A stretch of 64,000 nucleotides of DNA from CAZSMC01 sp964607755. Its GTDB lineage: Bacteria; Zhuqueibacterota; Zhuqueibacteria; Residuimicrobiales; Krinioviventaceae. The stretch spans positions 1 through 64,000 of the forward strand of contig CAZSMC010000003.1 in the NCBI GenBank assembly GCA_964607755.1, written 5' to 3'. Below, in pieces: positions 52,896-63,212 of this stretch (within the stretch, counting starts at the first letter, position 1; each line of letters starts with the position of its first letter). Position numbers and translations under genes: made by a program. The notes below the pieces were generated by a model. The model ran no database searches. It saw only the letters and a list, made by a program, of their open reading frames with translations, and was not told the DNA's origin.

Positions 52896-55800
52896 TTATT
52901 TCAAAACGGCCATTTTTTTCACGTCTCTAAAGTCACCTGCTACGATGCGGTAATAATAGATACCGGAAGCTACTTGTGAACCAATATCGTTGCGAGCATC
53001 CCACATGACAGCATGGTATCCCGCTTTGATCTTCCGGTCGACCAGAGTTCGAACTCTCTGACCGAGTATATTATAAATATGGATTTGCACGTGAGCATCG
53101 TGTGGCAGTTGATAGCGAATGGTCGTTATCGGATTAAACGGGTTCGGGAAATTTTGCGCTATTTTGAATTCATCCGGCAACGGCGTCTCAGCTTTGACTG
53201 GCCCGTGCGTTGTTTTCACACCGCCAATGCTGACATCCTCTATCTTGTAGTAAATTGTTTTTCCTGCCACGACCTGATTGTCCAGATAGGCATAATTTCC
53301 ATCCGGAGTGGGTTCAATTAATTCAGTGTTGATTTTTTTGTACTCGCCTTCTTTGCTCAGAGAGCGCAGTACATTAAATCCCGCATTACCCGATTCCGAA
53401 GCCGTTTCCCAGGTAAGTTCAACACCTTTATACGCTTCTACTTTTGCCTGGAAACTGGTCAGTTCCACACTGGTTGTAAACAGGCTCCAAAAATGCTCTG
53501 CACACAGGGTTTGATCGCAGACCCGGACTTTGACAGAAAAAACCTGACCACGTTCAAGCTCGTTTAAATTGGCATTAAATACCTGACCATACGCAGCAAA
53601 GTTATTGTCAATGTACCAGGTTGTGGTGAGGACATCGCCATCCGGGTCACTGACTTCAACACCGAATTCGACGGTCTGAACCGTATTGATTTCGGGTTTT
53701 ACGATATTGCCCTGAGGCCAGTAATGGGTAATAAGCGGACGATGATTGAAATCATGGACCACGACTTTGACCGAATCGATATCCTTGCCACCTCGGACAT
53801 CAACGGCTTCAAATGTCGGATAGAATGTTTTCTTGGTATCCGGACTTTGGACAACAGAATTATCGGGAACCCAACGGAATGTGTATGTCTCATCGCCATT
53901 GTTAATAAACTCGGCACTATCCGGGATACTCGTCGCTTTAATAAAAACCTGATCACCATCGCCGTCAGTAGCAGAAATGTCGAATCGCACTGTCGAGCCT
54001 TCAGTCACTTCTTGTTCACCCGGCAACTGCAATTCAGGCCAGTGTGTGGGATCGCCTTCGGCTGTAAAGGTTTCGATGAAAGAGCCGCCTTGAAGGTCTG
54101 CCACAGCTTTGAGTGTATTATTGACAGCGCCCGGACGAGGTCCTAGTTTCCAGCTTACTTTGGCAATACCGTTCATGGCCGAGGTTACAGGTTGCGGCTC
54201 AATCACCGAACCGCCGCCTTCCAGCACATAGAATGACACCCGGCCACCTCGAGTTGGATTACCGTGTTTGTCTCTTACCATCACTTTGATCGGATATAAC
54301 AGCACTTTACCCATCTCGCCGATTTGACCGTCCCCGGAATGTTTCTCCATTGAATGAGGTGTATCGCCGATTGCCGTCGCAGTAAATTCGATATTAACCG
54401 GCTGTAAATTCGGGGATGATGCCCGGATTTTGTTAACACCAACACTCATGCCGAGTGTATAATAGACCGCCACTTTGCCATCAGCATCCGAATTTTTGGT
54501 TAGCGTTTTGACACCACCTTCCAGCATACCCACCCCATCAACGGTCTGATCTTCAACCACTGTAAAAGTCACCGGTACATCGGGAATGACATTTCCGAAA
54601 TCATCCACCGTGCGCACAACAAGCGGTGAGAACAATGTTTGCCCTACTGTTCCGGATTGATTATCGCCGGATACATATTCGATCGTTGTTGCGCCAGAGC
54701 CAGGAACGATGCCAGTGGTATCGTAAAACGTTGCTGTGATGTGAGGATAATTGGTCAATTTTGCACGGTAAATATTCAAACCGCTATTCGTGCCAACCAG
54801 TGCCTTGGCATGAGCCTCGCCATACATATCCGATTTTACCGGATTCGAGGAGACAATGCTGCCATTGTTATGCAAAACCTCAAATTTGACATTTTCTCCA
54901 TAAACTGGCCAGCCGTTGGCGTCGAGGACCCGGACACCAAGTTCTTCAGGCAATTGCTGTCCTGGACCCGCTTTCAGGTTATCACCGGAAATTTTTTCCA
55001 ACCCAACGAGCCGTTCTGGTTCTTCACCAAATTCATTAAAGTGAAGTGGTGAGCCCACCAATCCGGTTGCGCTGACTTTAACGATATTCGCACCCGGCTT
55101 TTCACCTAGCTGGAAATGACATTGAGCAATTCCAGAGCTGTCAGTGATGACAGGTTGATTTTCGACCAGCTTGCCACCGCCTTGAGTTACAGAATAAGTC
55201 ACAGGTACGCCGTAAATTGGATTGTCGAATTTATCGGTCACGAGCACTCTTAACGTTTTCGGCAAGACCGTTCCCACGTTACGTTTTTGTCCGTCTCCGG
55301 AATTAAGACGGGTTTTAGCGATGCTATATGCTTCTGATGGAACAAATGCAACGATGACACTATCAGAGAGATCCACACCACTGTTCTGGTCTCGTGCTGT
55401 AATGTATTTTTTTTCAGCAACTTTGGAAGAAATATAGCCAACAGCTTGTCCATTCTCGTCGGTTGTCGATGCCGGTTGGGTGATAAGATTATCGTCTCCG
55501 GATGCATTAACCATAACCGCTTTGTTGACAACCGGATTTCCGAATCGATCACGAAGCGTCACCTGAACCTCAGCTTTTTGTTCGCCTTCAGACACAGTTA
55601 CCTGGTCTGGCGAAACAGCAATTTGAGAGGTATCTGGATCTGTGACATCAGCTATGGCTGTGGCATTAAAAGTAAGTGGCGAACCCTCAAGACCATGAGA
55701 GGTCGCACGCAGTTCATAAGTACCGACAAAATGACCAAGGCGCCATTGTATACTGGCAATGCCATTATCTTTAGTATTCACAGTTGTATCGATTACCGTT

Positions 55801-58800
55801 CCTGGTCCCAAAGCTCCGAGCACCTCTGGCAATTCACCATGTTGAGGAATGATTTGGAAATGAATGGGTTGTCCTTCAACAGAATTGCCGTTCCGGTCTT
55901 TGGCTAACACTTTTATTGGCCGGGGCAAGAACTGACCGACCGTTCCTTCCTGGTTATTGCCATCAGCAATTTCCATCGCCGTCGCATTTGTTGACAAGCC
56001 AGTTATCTCATAGACCAGAGGTGAACCTTCGAGATGTTGACCACCAGTTACCTTTTCAGCCGATACCTGGACACGATTGATTTTGCGCCCTGCTTTTTGG
56101 CCAAGCGTGAAATGCACATAAGCCATACCATTGGAATCGGTTTCTTTTACCTTGATGGAATCCACTTTCCCATCCAAGGATCCGCCATTTGCTTCTTCTC
56201 GGCTGAGAACTTCAAATCGAACCGGATGACGAGCTATGGGATTGTCAAACGCATCAATGACCCGTACCTTGAGATATTCGGAAAGCGTGTTACCAACAAT
56301 ACTGCTTAATCCCTGGGTAGTATCATCTGTCATTTTGACGAGTTCATGAGCTTCGCCTACTTGCGCGGATGCTTTGAAAACATACGGAGAGTTGACCAGG
56401 TGTTCTCCGTTTAATTGGGACTCGACACGCAAATGATTATTAAGCGAACCCACTTTTGGACCTAACGCCCAACGAACCTGAACCAATCCCTTGTCATCGG
56501 ACGTTTCAGTAACAGACGTCGTACCTTTGCTGTTCAAATAACCAATATTTCCATCAACAGATTCGAGAGTGAAATTGACTTTACGGCCAGCTACACCATT
56601 TCCATATTTGTCCACGATGTTGACCCGCACCGGGTCCGGCAAAAACGAACCTACACTGCCGAGATGAGTAAAACTTGAATCTGGCACGAGCCGGTATGCC
56701 ACGTCGGGCCGCGCTGATGCGGTAAAAGTAATTTTTGGATTTTCTTCCACAGCCGCGGTAACTTCAATCACATTGTTTCTAATTCCAGCGCTGGTACCTA
56801 ATTGCCACTCAACTTCAGCATAGCCCAGGTCAGCGGTTGGTACTGTTACCTGATTAATTCCATTGAGCAATCCGTCGCCTTTTTTAACTTTAAAAGTCAC
56901 CGGGTAGCCAATAACCGGATTATTGTATTGATCTACGATCTGCACTTTGATTTTTTCATCGAGCGTTTTGCCAACAATATCGATGATCACGCTATCGGCT
57001 GTGATTCGGTTCATCCGGTGTGCTTTGCCGACATTAGCTTTTGCTGAAAAAGACACCGGACTGCCTGAGAGCATATCTCCCTCTTTATCCCGTGAAGACA
57101 CATCAACGCTGTAAATACCAGGGATTTCAGGCATATGCCACACAACAGATGCGATGCCATCTGCTCCGGACTTTACGACTTTGCTGGCACTTTTACCTGT
57201 ATCGTCCTGAAGCTCTCCTCCATCACCCTGGACGGTAAAAGTAACCGGATGATCTTTGATCGGATTTTGGAATTGATCTATTATTTTTACCTGAAGCGGA
57301 AGATCCAATGCCTGTCCAACATCAGCTTCCTGGTTATCTGTAGAATCTATCTTGACCAATGCATGCGCCGGCGCAGGCTTTGCTGTGGCTTTGAAAATAA
57401 CCGGCGAACCTTTCAGTGGTTCTGAAGGTAAATCAACACGGTAAGCTACAGCATTTGCCACGTTATTGCTNNNNNNNNNNNNNNNNNNNNNNNNNNNNNN
57501 NNNNNNNNNNNNNNNNNNNNNNNNNNNNNNNNNNNNNNNNNNNNNNNNNNNNNNNNNNNNNNNNNNNNNNGCCGGTGAGCCAATGATATCACCGCCACGG
57601 GCTTCAACTATATTAGAACCTGGTTGACCCAATGTCCACTTTGCTTTTGCGTATCCGGAAATATCCGAGAGAATGGTTATTGATTGCTGGTTCTCCTGTC
57701 CGCCTACACTGCTTAGACTGCCTTGGCCTTGCGTTACTACATACTCAACCGGAAATCCTTCGAATGGACTTCCGTCCTCTTTGAGAATTCGAACAGTCAA
57801 TAAACTATCCAGAGTCGTATTGGCATTCGCTTGCTGGATCGTCTTTGGACTAATAGCAACCATCGAATGAGGCGGTTCAGTTGGTTCTATCGTAAAGGTT
57901 ACTGGAGAGCCTTCCAGTCCTTCTACTTTTGCCTGAACCACATAATTTTCTTTTTGATAGCCTAATTTCAACGTATTTGCAGCCACACCTAATTGACCCG
58001 ATACGGTTTGCGTCTCGGCTAATGTTCCATCTCCCTGGGTGATACTCCAGTTTACCGTGGTGCCAGATTTTCTATTTTCATAGGAATCTTTAATAATTAC
58101 CTTTAATGGAGGAGAATCCTGTCCGGGTGTGGCAGTAATTGGATCTTCAGGAACACTGGGGTCCCGTTCCATTGAAAAAGCCGGCCCAGCCAGGGGATCC
58201 AGGGTGAACCGGGCTGGTGAACCATTCAAGTGGGTTCCGTCGTTCTTGCGTCCGGATACCTCGACAACTACATTGTCATCAGCATTGGTTTTAAAAGTAA
58301 CATGAGTTTGCGCTGTTCCTTCCGCATCGGTAACGTTGGGGAAATCCGGACCAGTGCTCCCCATACTATTAGGCGAGGGAGCTTCCAGAGATGATTTCTG
58401 AACGAGTATTTTGTCCCAGTCCCACCCCGGTTCATAAATAATAATATTAAAGGTATGTATGCCTCTGCTCAGTGTAGAATTTATTGTTTTGAACCAGCGC
58501 CAATTTTCCATCGGAGCAGAAACTTCAATAAATACAGAATCCTGGCGGTCTATGCTCACATAAGCATTATTTTTCACGCCGCCTGTATCACCCGGTCCAT
58601 CGGGAGATTTATAGCGAAGATAGATATCATAATTTGCTCGTTCAGGCACATAAAACGGCACTTCAACAGCGCGTTTATTTCGAAAACCAGAAGTCCATGA
58701 AGTCGTCACATATTTTCCACCAGACGCATCGCCATCATCTTCTACAGAAGCGATTGGAACTTGCAATCGGCCATCTTCTATCTCGCTCCAGATTCGTCCG

Positions 58801-60566
58801 TTGAACACGAAATCCTCAATATCATCAAGCCGTGCCTGACCGTTTGTCACCTGGAAATCGAGCAAGGCGCCTTCATATGGTTCGCCATTCTCATTTGTCA
58901 CCCGTACTCGAAGCGGTTCTGGCAATTGAGTTTCAATCAGTCCGCTTTGGTTATTTCCGGCAACAATTTCAAGATTTACAGGTCCAGCGCCGCCTGTAAA
59001 ACAGGCTGTAAAGCTATCAATATTGTTTAATATATTTGAACCTCCGTATTGAATAATGCCGACATAAAGGTCAGCAAGAGGCGAAGTGTTAGAGATTGAA
59101 AACTGAGCGTCCTGGACGCCATTAATTAAATATGTAATTGTTTTTGTCGCTCCATTATCTACTATTTCGGCTTTTACTAGATCGCCAGGCCCGGGACGTG
59201 GTTGCGACACATTATGTCCATCTACATATTGAGGGTTTGAGCCAGGTTGAATTCTATAAATAGAGAGTTCGCTGGTTTTTCGATATAATAGATATCCAAT
59301 CGCCATGTCCGGAGAAGGATTATCAGCCAAAATTAATAATCCGGCAGGAATGGCGTCATTATTATAAAAATCGGCATTCTCAGAGCTAAAGCGCATTCCT
59401 GCACCAATAGCTCCGCTTCTTTGATATATGGCAACATTACTCCACCCACCTGTTGGAGAAGCCAGAGTAAGTTCACCATTTTCTAATATATGATTTGCTG
59501 AAGCATTCCAAAATGAACCCAAATCGACCCGGTCAAAATGATCAGTCACACAAGATCCTTCTGTGGGACCACCGCCTCCGCCGTCATCGGTTGTGGTTGC
59601 TGAAGCGCTATTGGACAGAGGTGACCAGTTGTCCGCTTCATCGCTGGTCTTTATTGCAAAATAATATGTCGTTGAAGCCTGTAAATTATTCACCATGAAG
59701 CTTTCGCTCTGACCAGCTTGTTTCGGAGAGGGAATGCCTGCCAATGGCGTGGCATTCTCAAAATCTGTATTCGATGTAATATCTTCTGTATCGTAACGGA
59801 TATCATAGTCTGAGGCTGTACCTGTATTACCATCATCCCCGGGAGCGGTCCATGACAAACTTATCGAAGAAGAGCTAACCGCTGTAGCGGATAAATCTGT
59901 TATTTGGGCAGGAGGCGTATCATCCACCGTGGGTTCGACATATTGAGCTGTGAAGGCTTCGACGTCATTGTTAAAACTATCCCCACCATAAAGCATAACA
60001 CCGGCGTAGGCGTTTGTGATATCTACTTGCTGGCCCGGGTCTCTTAAACTTGCGATAAAGGTATCATTCACATACACGTTGAAAGTATATGTACTTGCAT
60101 TCCAACTGACTTTGAAATCATCCCCGGGGGACACAGATGTTGATACTTGTACATCCTGTATCAAACTCGTCGGGCTTCCGCCCCGGATTCTATATAGCCT
60201 TGCTTCATTTGCATAAATGTAAACAAAATAACCATCTGATGCCGCTGAAAAGGCGTTTACAATTGCCACGCCTCCCAGCTCAGCCCCTGTTTCATCCACA
60301 CCGTCACCGTCTTGTGGCCAGTGAATGATTGCCTCATTGGCACCAGTGACATTATAAACAGCCAGAAAGGTGTTCCAGCCTGTGGTGGATGATTGATTGT
60401 GTAAATTACCATTTTGAATAACCATTTCAGAATGGGCTGCCCAGTTTGCTCCGAGCGCCGGGCCAGGTCTCTCAAAATCATCGGTCGTGGCGCCAGCTGT
60501 CGCGATGAATATCGTCAACAAAATACAACTGGTCAGAATTAAATGAACTGATTGTCTCGTCTTCAT
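52896..60566 (-). CDS. Giant secreted multi-Ig-domain surface protein with sorting domain (about 2,556 aa incl. gap)
   Basis: The signal peptide (LILTSCILLTIFIATAGA) leads to a LamG/jelly-roll-like domain (about 30-210), an Fn3 domain (about 220-330) and a second LamG-like domain (about 345-525). An Ig-like repeat follows that is interrupted by a carbohydrate-binding-like domain (YDIYLRYKSPDGPGDTGG). About 13 more Ig-like repeats of about 95-110 residues come next, each with patterns such as VTFxV, GxAxVxWxLG and GSPVxF. A cadherin-like region and an Fn3-like segment precede a C-terminal sorting domain (NFPNPFNPITTIRYQLP; YNILGQRVRTLVD; SGIYYYRIVAGD). It is probably a cell-surface adhesin or S-layer-like filament. 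The ATG at 60566 has GGAGG nine bases upstream. Contains a 100-N gap. Confidence 0.9.
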   Translation of the reverse strand: MKTRQSVHLILTSCILLTIFIATAGATTDDFERPGPALGANWAAHSEMVIQNGNLHNQSSTTGWNTFLAVYNVTGANEAIIHWPQDGDGVDETGAELGGVAIVNAFSAASDGYFVYIYANEARLYRIRGGSPTSLIQDVQVSTSVSPGDDFKVSWNASTYTFNVYVNDTFIASLRDPGQQVDITNAYAGVMLYGGDSFNNDVEAFTAQYVEPTVDDTPPAQITDLSATAVSSSSISLSWTAPGDDGNTGTASDYDIRYDTEDITSNTDFENATPLAGIPSPKQAGQSESFMVNNLQASTTYYFAIKTSDEADNWSPLSNSASATTTDDGGGGGPTEGSCVTDHFDRVDLGSFWNASANHILENGELTLASPTGGWSNVAIYQRSGAIGAGMRFSSENADFYNNDAIPAGLLILADNPSPDMAIGYLLYRKTSELSIYRIQPGSNPQYVDGHNVSQPRPGPGDLVKAEIVDNGATKTITYLINGVQDAQFSISNTSPLADLYVGIIQYGGSNILNNIDSFTACFTGGAGPVNLEIVAGNNQSGLIETQLPEPLRVRVTNENGEPYEGALLDFQVTNGQARLDDIEDFVFNGRIWSEIEDGRLQVPIASVEDDGDASGGKYVTTSWTSGFRNKRAVEVPFYVPERANYDIYLRYKSPDGPGDTGGVKNNAYVSIDRQDSVFIEVSAPMENWRWFKTINSTLSRGIHTFNIIIYEPGWDWDKILVQKSSLEAPSPNSMGSTGPDFPNVTDAEGTAQTHVTFKTNADDNVVVEVSGRKNDGTHLNGSPARFTLDPLAGPAFSMERDPSVPEDPITATPGQDSPPLKVIIKDSYENRKSGTTVNWSITQGDGTLAETQTVSGQLGVAANTLKLGYQKENYVVQAKVEGLEGSPVTFTIEPTEPPHSMVAISPKTIQQANANTTLDSLLTVRILKEDGSPFEGFPVEYVVTQGQGSLSSVGGQENQQSITILSDISGYAKAKWTLGQPGSNIVEARGGDIIGSPXXXXXXXXXXXXXXXXXXXXXXXXXXXXXXXXXXSNNVANAVAYRVDLPSEPLKGSPVIFKATAKPAPAHALVKIDSTDNQEADVGQALDLPLQVKIIDQFQNPIKDHPVTFTVQGDGGELQDDTGKSASKVVKSGADGIASVVWHMPEIPGIYSVDVSSRDKEGDMLSGSPVSFSAKANVGKAHRMNRITADSVIIDIVGKTLDEKIKVQIVDQYNNPVIGYPVTFKVKKGDGLLNGINQVTVPTADLGYAEVEWQLGTSAGIRNNVIEVTAAVEENPKITFTASARPDVAYRLVPDSSFTHLGSVGSFLPDPVRVNIVDKYGNGVAGRKVNFTLESVDGNIGYLNSKGTTSVTETSDDKGLVQVRWALGPKVGSLNNHLRVESQLNGEHLVNSPYVFKASAQVGEAHELVKMTDDTTQGLSSIVGNTLSEYLKVRVIDAFDNPIARHPVRFEVLSREEANGGSLDGKVDSIKVKETDSNGMAYVHFTLGQKAGRKINRVQVSAEKVTGGQHLEGSPLVYEITGLSTNATAMEIADGNNQEGTVGQFLPRPIKVLAKDRNGNSVEGQPIHFQIIPQHGELPEVLGALGPGTVIDTTVNTKDNGIASIQWRLGHFVGTYELRATSHGLEGSPLTFNATAIADVTDPDTSQIAVSPDQVTVSEGEQKAEVQVTLRDRFGNPVVNKAVMVNASGDDNLITQPASTTDENGQAVGYISSKVAEKKYITARDQNSGVDLSDSVIVAFVPSEAYSIAKTRLNSGDGQKRNVGTVLPKTLRVLVTDKFDNPIYGVPVTYSVTQGGGKLVENQPVITDSSGIAQCHFQLGEKPGANIVKVSATGLVGSPLHFNEFGEEPERLVGLEKISGDNLKAGPGQQLPEELGVRVLDANGWPVYGENVKFEVLHNNGSIVSSNPVKSDMYGEAHAKALVGTNSGLNIYRAKLTNYPHITATFYDTTGIVPGSGATTIEYVSGDNQSGTVGQTLFSPLVVRTVDDFGNVIPDVPVTFTVVEDQTVDGVGMLEGGVKTLTKNSDADGKVAVYYTLGMSVGVNKIRASSPNLQPVNIEFTATAIGDTPHSMEKHSGDGQIGEMGKVLLYPIKVMVRDKHGNPTRGGRVSFYVLEGGGSVIEPQPVTSAMNGIAKVSWKLGPRPGAVNNTLKAVADLQGGSFIETFTAEGDPTHWPELQLPGEQEVTEGSTVRFDISATDGDGDQVFIKATSIPDSAEFINNGDETYTFRWVPDNSVVQSPDTKKTFYPTFEAVDVRGGKDIDSVKVVVHDFNHRPLITHYWPQGNIVKPEINTVQTVEFGVEVSDPDGDVLTTTWYIDNNFAAYGQVFNANLNELERGQVFSVKVRVCDQTLCAEHFWSLFTTSVELTSFQAKVEAYKGVELTWETASESGNAGFNVLRSLSKEGEYKKINTELIEPTPDGNYAYLDNQVVAGKTIYYKIEDVSIGGVKTTHGPVKAETPLPDEFKIAQNFPNPFNPITTIRYQLPHDAHVQIHIYNILGQRVRTLVDRKIKAGYHAVMWDARNDIGSQVASGIYYYRIVAGDFRDVKKMAVLK
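54045..58985 (-). repeat. Tandem Ig-like (Big_1-type) domain repeats
   Basis: About 14 diverged repeats of roughly 300-340 bases encode the central rod of the giant protein. Recurrent landmarks are a DNQ-x-G-x-V-G start, V-x-D-x-x-G-N-P-V, G-Y/V-PVTF, DxxGxAxVxW-x-LG and L-x-GSP at the end. Diverged copies (for example DRNGNSVEGQPIHFQI versus DQYNNPVIGYPVTFKV) show old duplication rather than recent expansion. Confidence 0.85.
57471..57570. other. Assembly gap (100 N) within the Ig repeats
   Basis: Exactly 100 N. The repeat phase before it (ending GDIIGSP) and after it (SNNVANAVAYRVDLP) implies about 90 residues between them, not 34, so at least about 170 bases, or whole repeats, are missing. 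Confidence 0.95.
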
Positions 60567-60820
60567 GACGTTCAACCTCCAATAAACTCTGGCTTTGTTT
60601 CACAACAAAACAAATCCCAATTAATGTTTCATAGTGGTATAATAGATTTTCACTAAAAGTGATGAAATTCATTAAAAAACAATAACATTGAGCATGATAA
60701 GAAAATAAAATACAAAGACTATGCCAGCGCTGAGAAAGATAATACGAGTTTTATTTTAGCAGCATGTTTTTCAATATTACAGAAGAACTGTGTTGGATAA
60801 CATAAACAGACTCGGGGGAA

Positions 60821-62071
60821 TTAATTTTCAGGTGAGGTGACAGAACGGGTTAATTCATACAATTCACATATTTTTTTATAATGGGCGTCAAATCCGAAAT
60901 TGTTTTCAGCTTTTTCCCTGGCCTTTTTGCCCATATAAACAAGTTTTTCCTGGTCATGGATCAAGGAATTAACCATATTGACAAAACCTGAAATATCACC
61001 GCGTTCAAAAACAAAGCCATCTATATCCTCCTGAATCAGTTCCGGGATGCCTCCCATTCGGGAGCCAATCACAGGCTTGCCCAATGATAATGACTCATAA
61101 ATAACAAGAGGAGAATTATCATGCCATTCGGAGGGCACAACGGTGAACTTGGAACCAGCGACAAGGCGTTTCAACTCGTCACCGCTTTTATAGCCCGGCA
61201 TTTTGACATGCGTCAAGTTTTCACTGGCGATTCGTCGTTGTAGTTCGTTTTCAATAGGGCCTGTCCCAATGATATACAACGACGCACCCTTGATCTGTTG
61301 CATCGCATCGAGCAAAAAGTGCACGCCTTTTTCGTGTGTCAATCGTCCCATGAATACAAAGTAATCTGAAGGCGCAAAAGATGGCTTGTACTCGCGGATA
61401 TCTAAAGTATAAGGTTGAACCAGCACAGGTTTGTCAGCATAGCCGTATTGAGAAATTTTCTCTGCCAGGAATCGGCTTGGAGAAACAAAAACGTCGATGT
61501 TTTTTTTATAGCTTTTTTTAAAATAATTAAAATAAGCTTCCACCGTGGTCAAAAAACTGGCCGCATAAGAATCCCGAAAGCATTTTTTAACTGTAGCCTG
61601 CCAGAAATGTTTTCCCTGGCATGCCTCACAGACTCGTCGTTTCCCGTCCAGAAAAATATAATTTGGGCATACCAATTTGTAATCATGCAAGGTCATCATT
61701 ACAGGAAGATTAAAATCCTTTAGCGTCTGCAAAATCGACGGAGAAAGATGATGGTAAATCGAGTGGACATGGGCGATATCCGGTTGTGTATCTTTAATCA
61801 GCTGAGCTAATTTTTCCTGTGCGCTGCGATTGTAAATGACCCGTTGCGCAGTCTTGATTCGTGCCAAAGGATTTCGGGTTTGGGAGAACTGTTCTGGGGA
61901 AAAATAATCAGCAAAATATGTATGATAAGGTGTTTCAAAATTATCTGGATGATCTATGGCAAATGGAATAACCGTATGGCCTTTTTTTCCCAAAAGGTGC
62001 GTTAAATTAAAAACATAGCGCTCGGCCCCGCCTTCAATATAATAGAATTTATGTATCATCAAGATTTTCAT
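60821..62071 (-). CDS. GT4-family glycosyltransferase (416 aa)
   Basis: Retaining GT-B enzyme. N-terminal domain: MKILMIHKFYYIEGGAERYV, DIAHVHSIYHHLSP, TLHDYKLVCPNY, with a cysteine cluster (RRVCEACQGKHFW) typical of a GT4 branch in surface-polysaccharide clusters. C-terminal donor site: FVFMGRLTHEKGVHFLLDA and VPSEWHDNSPLVIYESLSLGKPVI. I start at 62071 because upstream codons overlap the previous gene and read poorly. One of three GT4 genes in tandem, which suggests glycan assembly. Confidence 0.9.
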   Translation of the reverse strand: MKILMIHKFYYIEGGAERYVFNLTHLLGKKGHTVIPFAIDHPDNFETPYHTYFADYFSPEQFSQTRNPLARIKTAQRVIYNRSAQEKLAQLIKDTQPDIAHVHSIYHHLSPSILQTLKDFNLPVMMTLHDYKLVCPNYIFLDGKRRVCEACQGKHFWQATVKKCFRDSYAASFLTTVEAYFNYFKKSYKKNIDVFVSPSRFLAEKISQYGYADKPVLVQPYTLDIREYKPSFAPSDYFVFMGRLTHEKGVHFLLDAMQQIKGASLYIIGTGPIENELQRRIASENLTHVKMPGYKSGDELKRLVAGSKFTVVPSEWHDNSPLVIYESLSLGKPVIGSRMGGIPELIQEDIDGFVFERGDISGFVNMVNSLIHDQEKLVYMGKKAREKAENNFGFDAHYKKICELYELTRSVTSPEN

Positions 62072-62093
62072 AGCAGTCCCGTTTTTCAGAGCA

Positions 62094-63203
62094 TTAATCA
62101 GTAGCGTATCTTGTATAGAGTTCTTCGAATTTGCGCACTTGATGACGGAGGGAAAACTTTTCTTCAACACGTTGGCGTCCTGCTTTACCAAAGCTTTTTC
62201 TTTTCTCCGGATTATTTATCAACTCAACCAGAGTATTTGCTAGGATTTCAGGATCTTTCACCGGCACAAACAAACCCGTTTCCTGATTAACCACTGCTTC
62301 TTTTGTGCCGTCCACCGGCGTGGCCACCACAGGAAGACCGGATGCCATGGCTTCGAGTACAACGTTGGGAAGGCCTTCATATAAAGAAGGCAGTGTAAAA
62401 ATATCAAACAGACGCAATAATCCAGGTACATCACGACGAAAGCCAAGCAGCACAAAATGATGCGTTAATCGCTTTTCTTCAATCTCCTGTTCTATCTCTG
62501 TTCGCTTCGGGCCATCGCCGACGAGGACAAAAGTTACGTTTTCATTTTTTCTCACAATGCGTTGAGCTGCTTCGATGAGATAACGGTGGCCCTTTTGTTC
62601 ATCCAGCCGTGAAACCTGTCCCACAACGATATGATTTTCGGGAATACCCACATCTTGTCGTTTAATTGTGAGTGGTTCTGATTTGAATTCGTTCAGGTTC
62701 ACTCCATAAGGGATAATCTCAATTTTCTCACGAGGCACTTTGCGTTTGGCCACCAGCCAGTCTGCCGTTGCTTGAGAAACGGAAATGACTTTATCAGCTC
62801 GCCTGATCGCATAACGATATCCCCAGAGACGATGGGGTTTGAGCCATTTTGGCGAAGAAATCGTTTCCCAGGAAAACACACCTTTGGCACCAGCTTTGTG
62901 TCCAACCATGGCCCCCAATACATCCGCGTAAAAAAGTGTTGTCATAACAATATCGATGTTTTCGTCCTGAATGAATTTCTTTAAACGCTTCATCAAACCG
63001 AAATCAAATCGATGTTGACGCTGAAAAGTGAGCACCCGGCAATCTAATTGCTGGAACCGGTCTTTTATTTCATTTCCGAGGCCCAGACTGATAACCGTGG
63101 TGTCAAAACGCCGGGCATCCATATTTTGAACCAATTCAAGCAATTTGGTTTCAGCGCCGCCAAAGTTAAAACCTTCCACAAGCTGTAGTACTTTTATTTT
63201 CAT
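62094..63203 (-). CDS. GT4-family glycosyltransferase (369 aa)
   Basis: Starts MKIKVLQLVEGFNFGGAETKL. The donor-binding half has VGQVSRLDEQKGHRYLIEAA, FVLVGDGPKRTEIE, and the EX7E-type signature LPSLYEGLPNVVLEAMASGLPVVAT. A complete single-domain enzyme, 22 bases before the next GT4 start and nine bases after the previous gene's stop, so one operon. Confidence 0.92.
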   Translation of the reverse strand: MKIKVLQLVEGFNFGGAETKLLELVQNMDARRFDTTVISLGLGNEIKDRFQQLDCRVLTFQRQHRFDFGLMKRLKKFIQDENIDIVMTTLFYADVLGAMVGHKAGAKGVFSWETISSPKWLKPHRLWGYRYAIRRADKVISVSQATADWLVAKRKVPREKIEIIPYGVNLNEFKSEPLTIKRQDVGIPENHIVVGQVSRLDEQKGHRYLIEAAQRIVRKNENVTFVLVGDGPKRTEIEQEIEEKRLTHHFVLLGFRRDVPGLLRLFDIFTLPSLYEGLPNVVLEAMASGLPVVATPVDGTKEAVVNQETGLFVPVKDPEILANTLVELINNPEKRKSFGKAGRQRVEEKFSLRHQVRKFEELYTRYATD

Positions 63204-63212
63204 AAAACGTTA

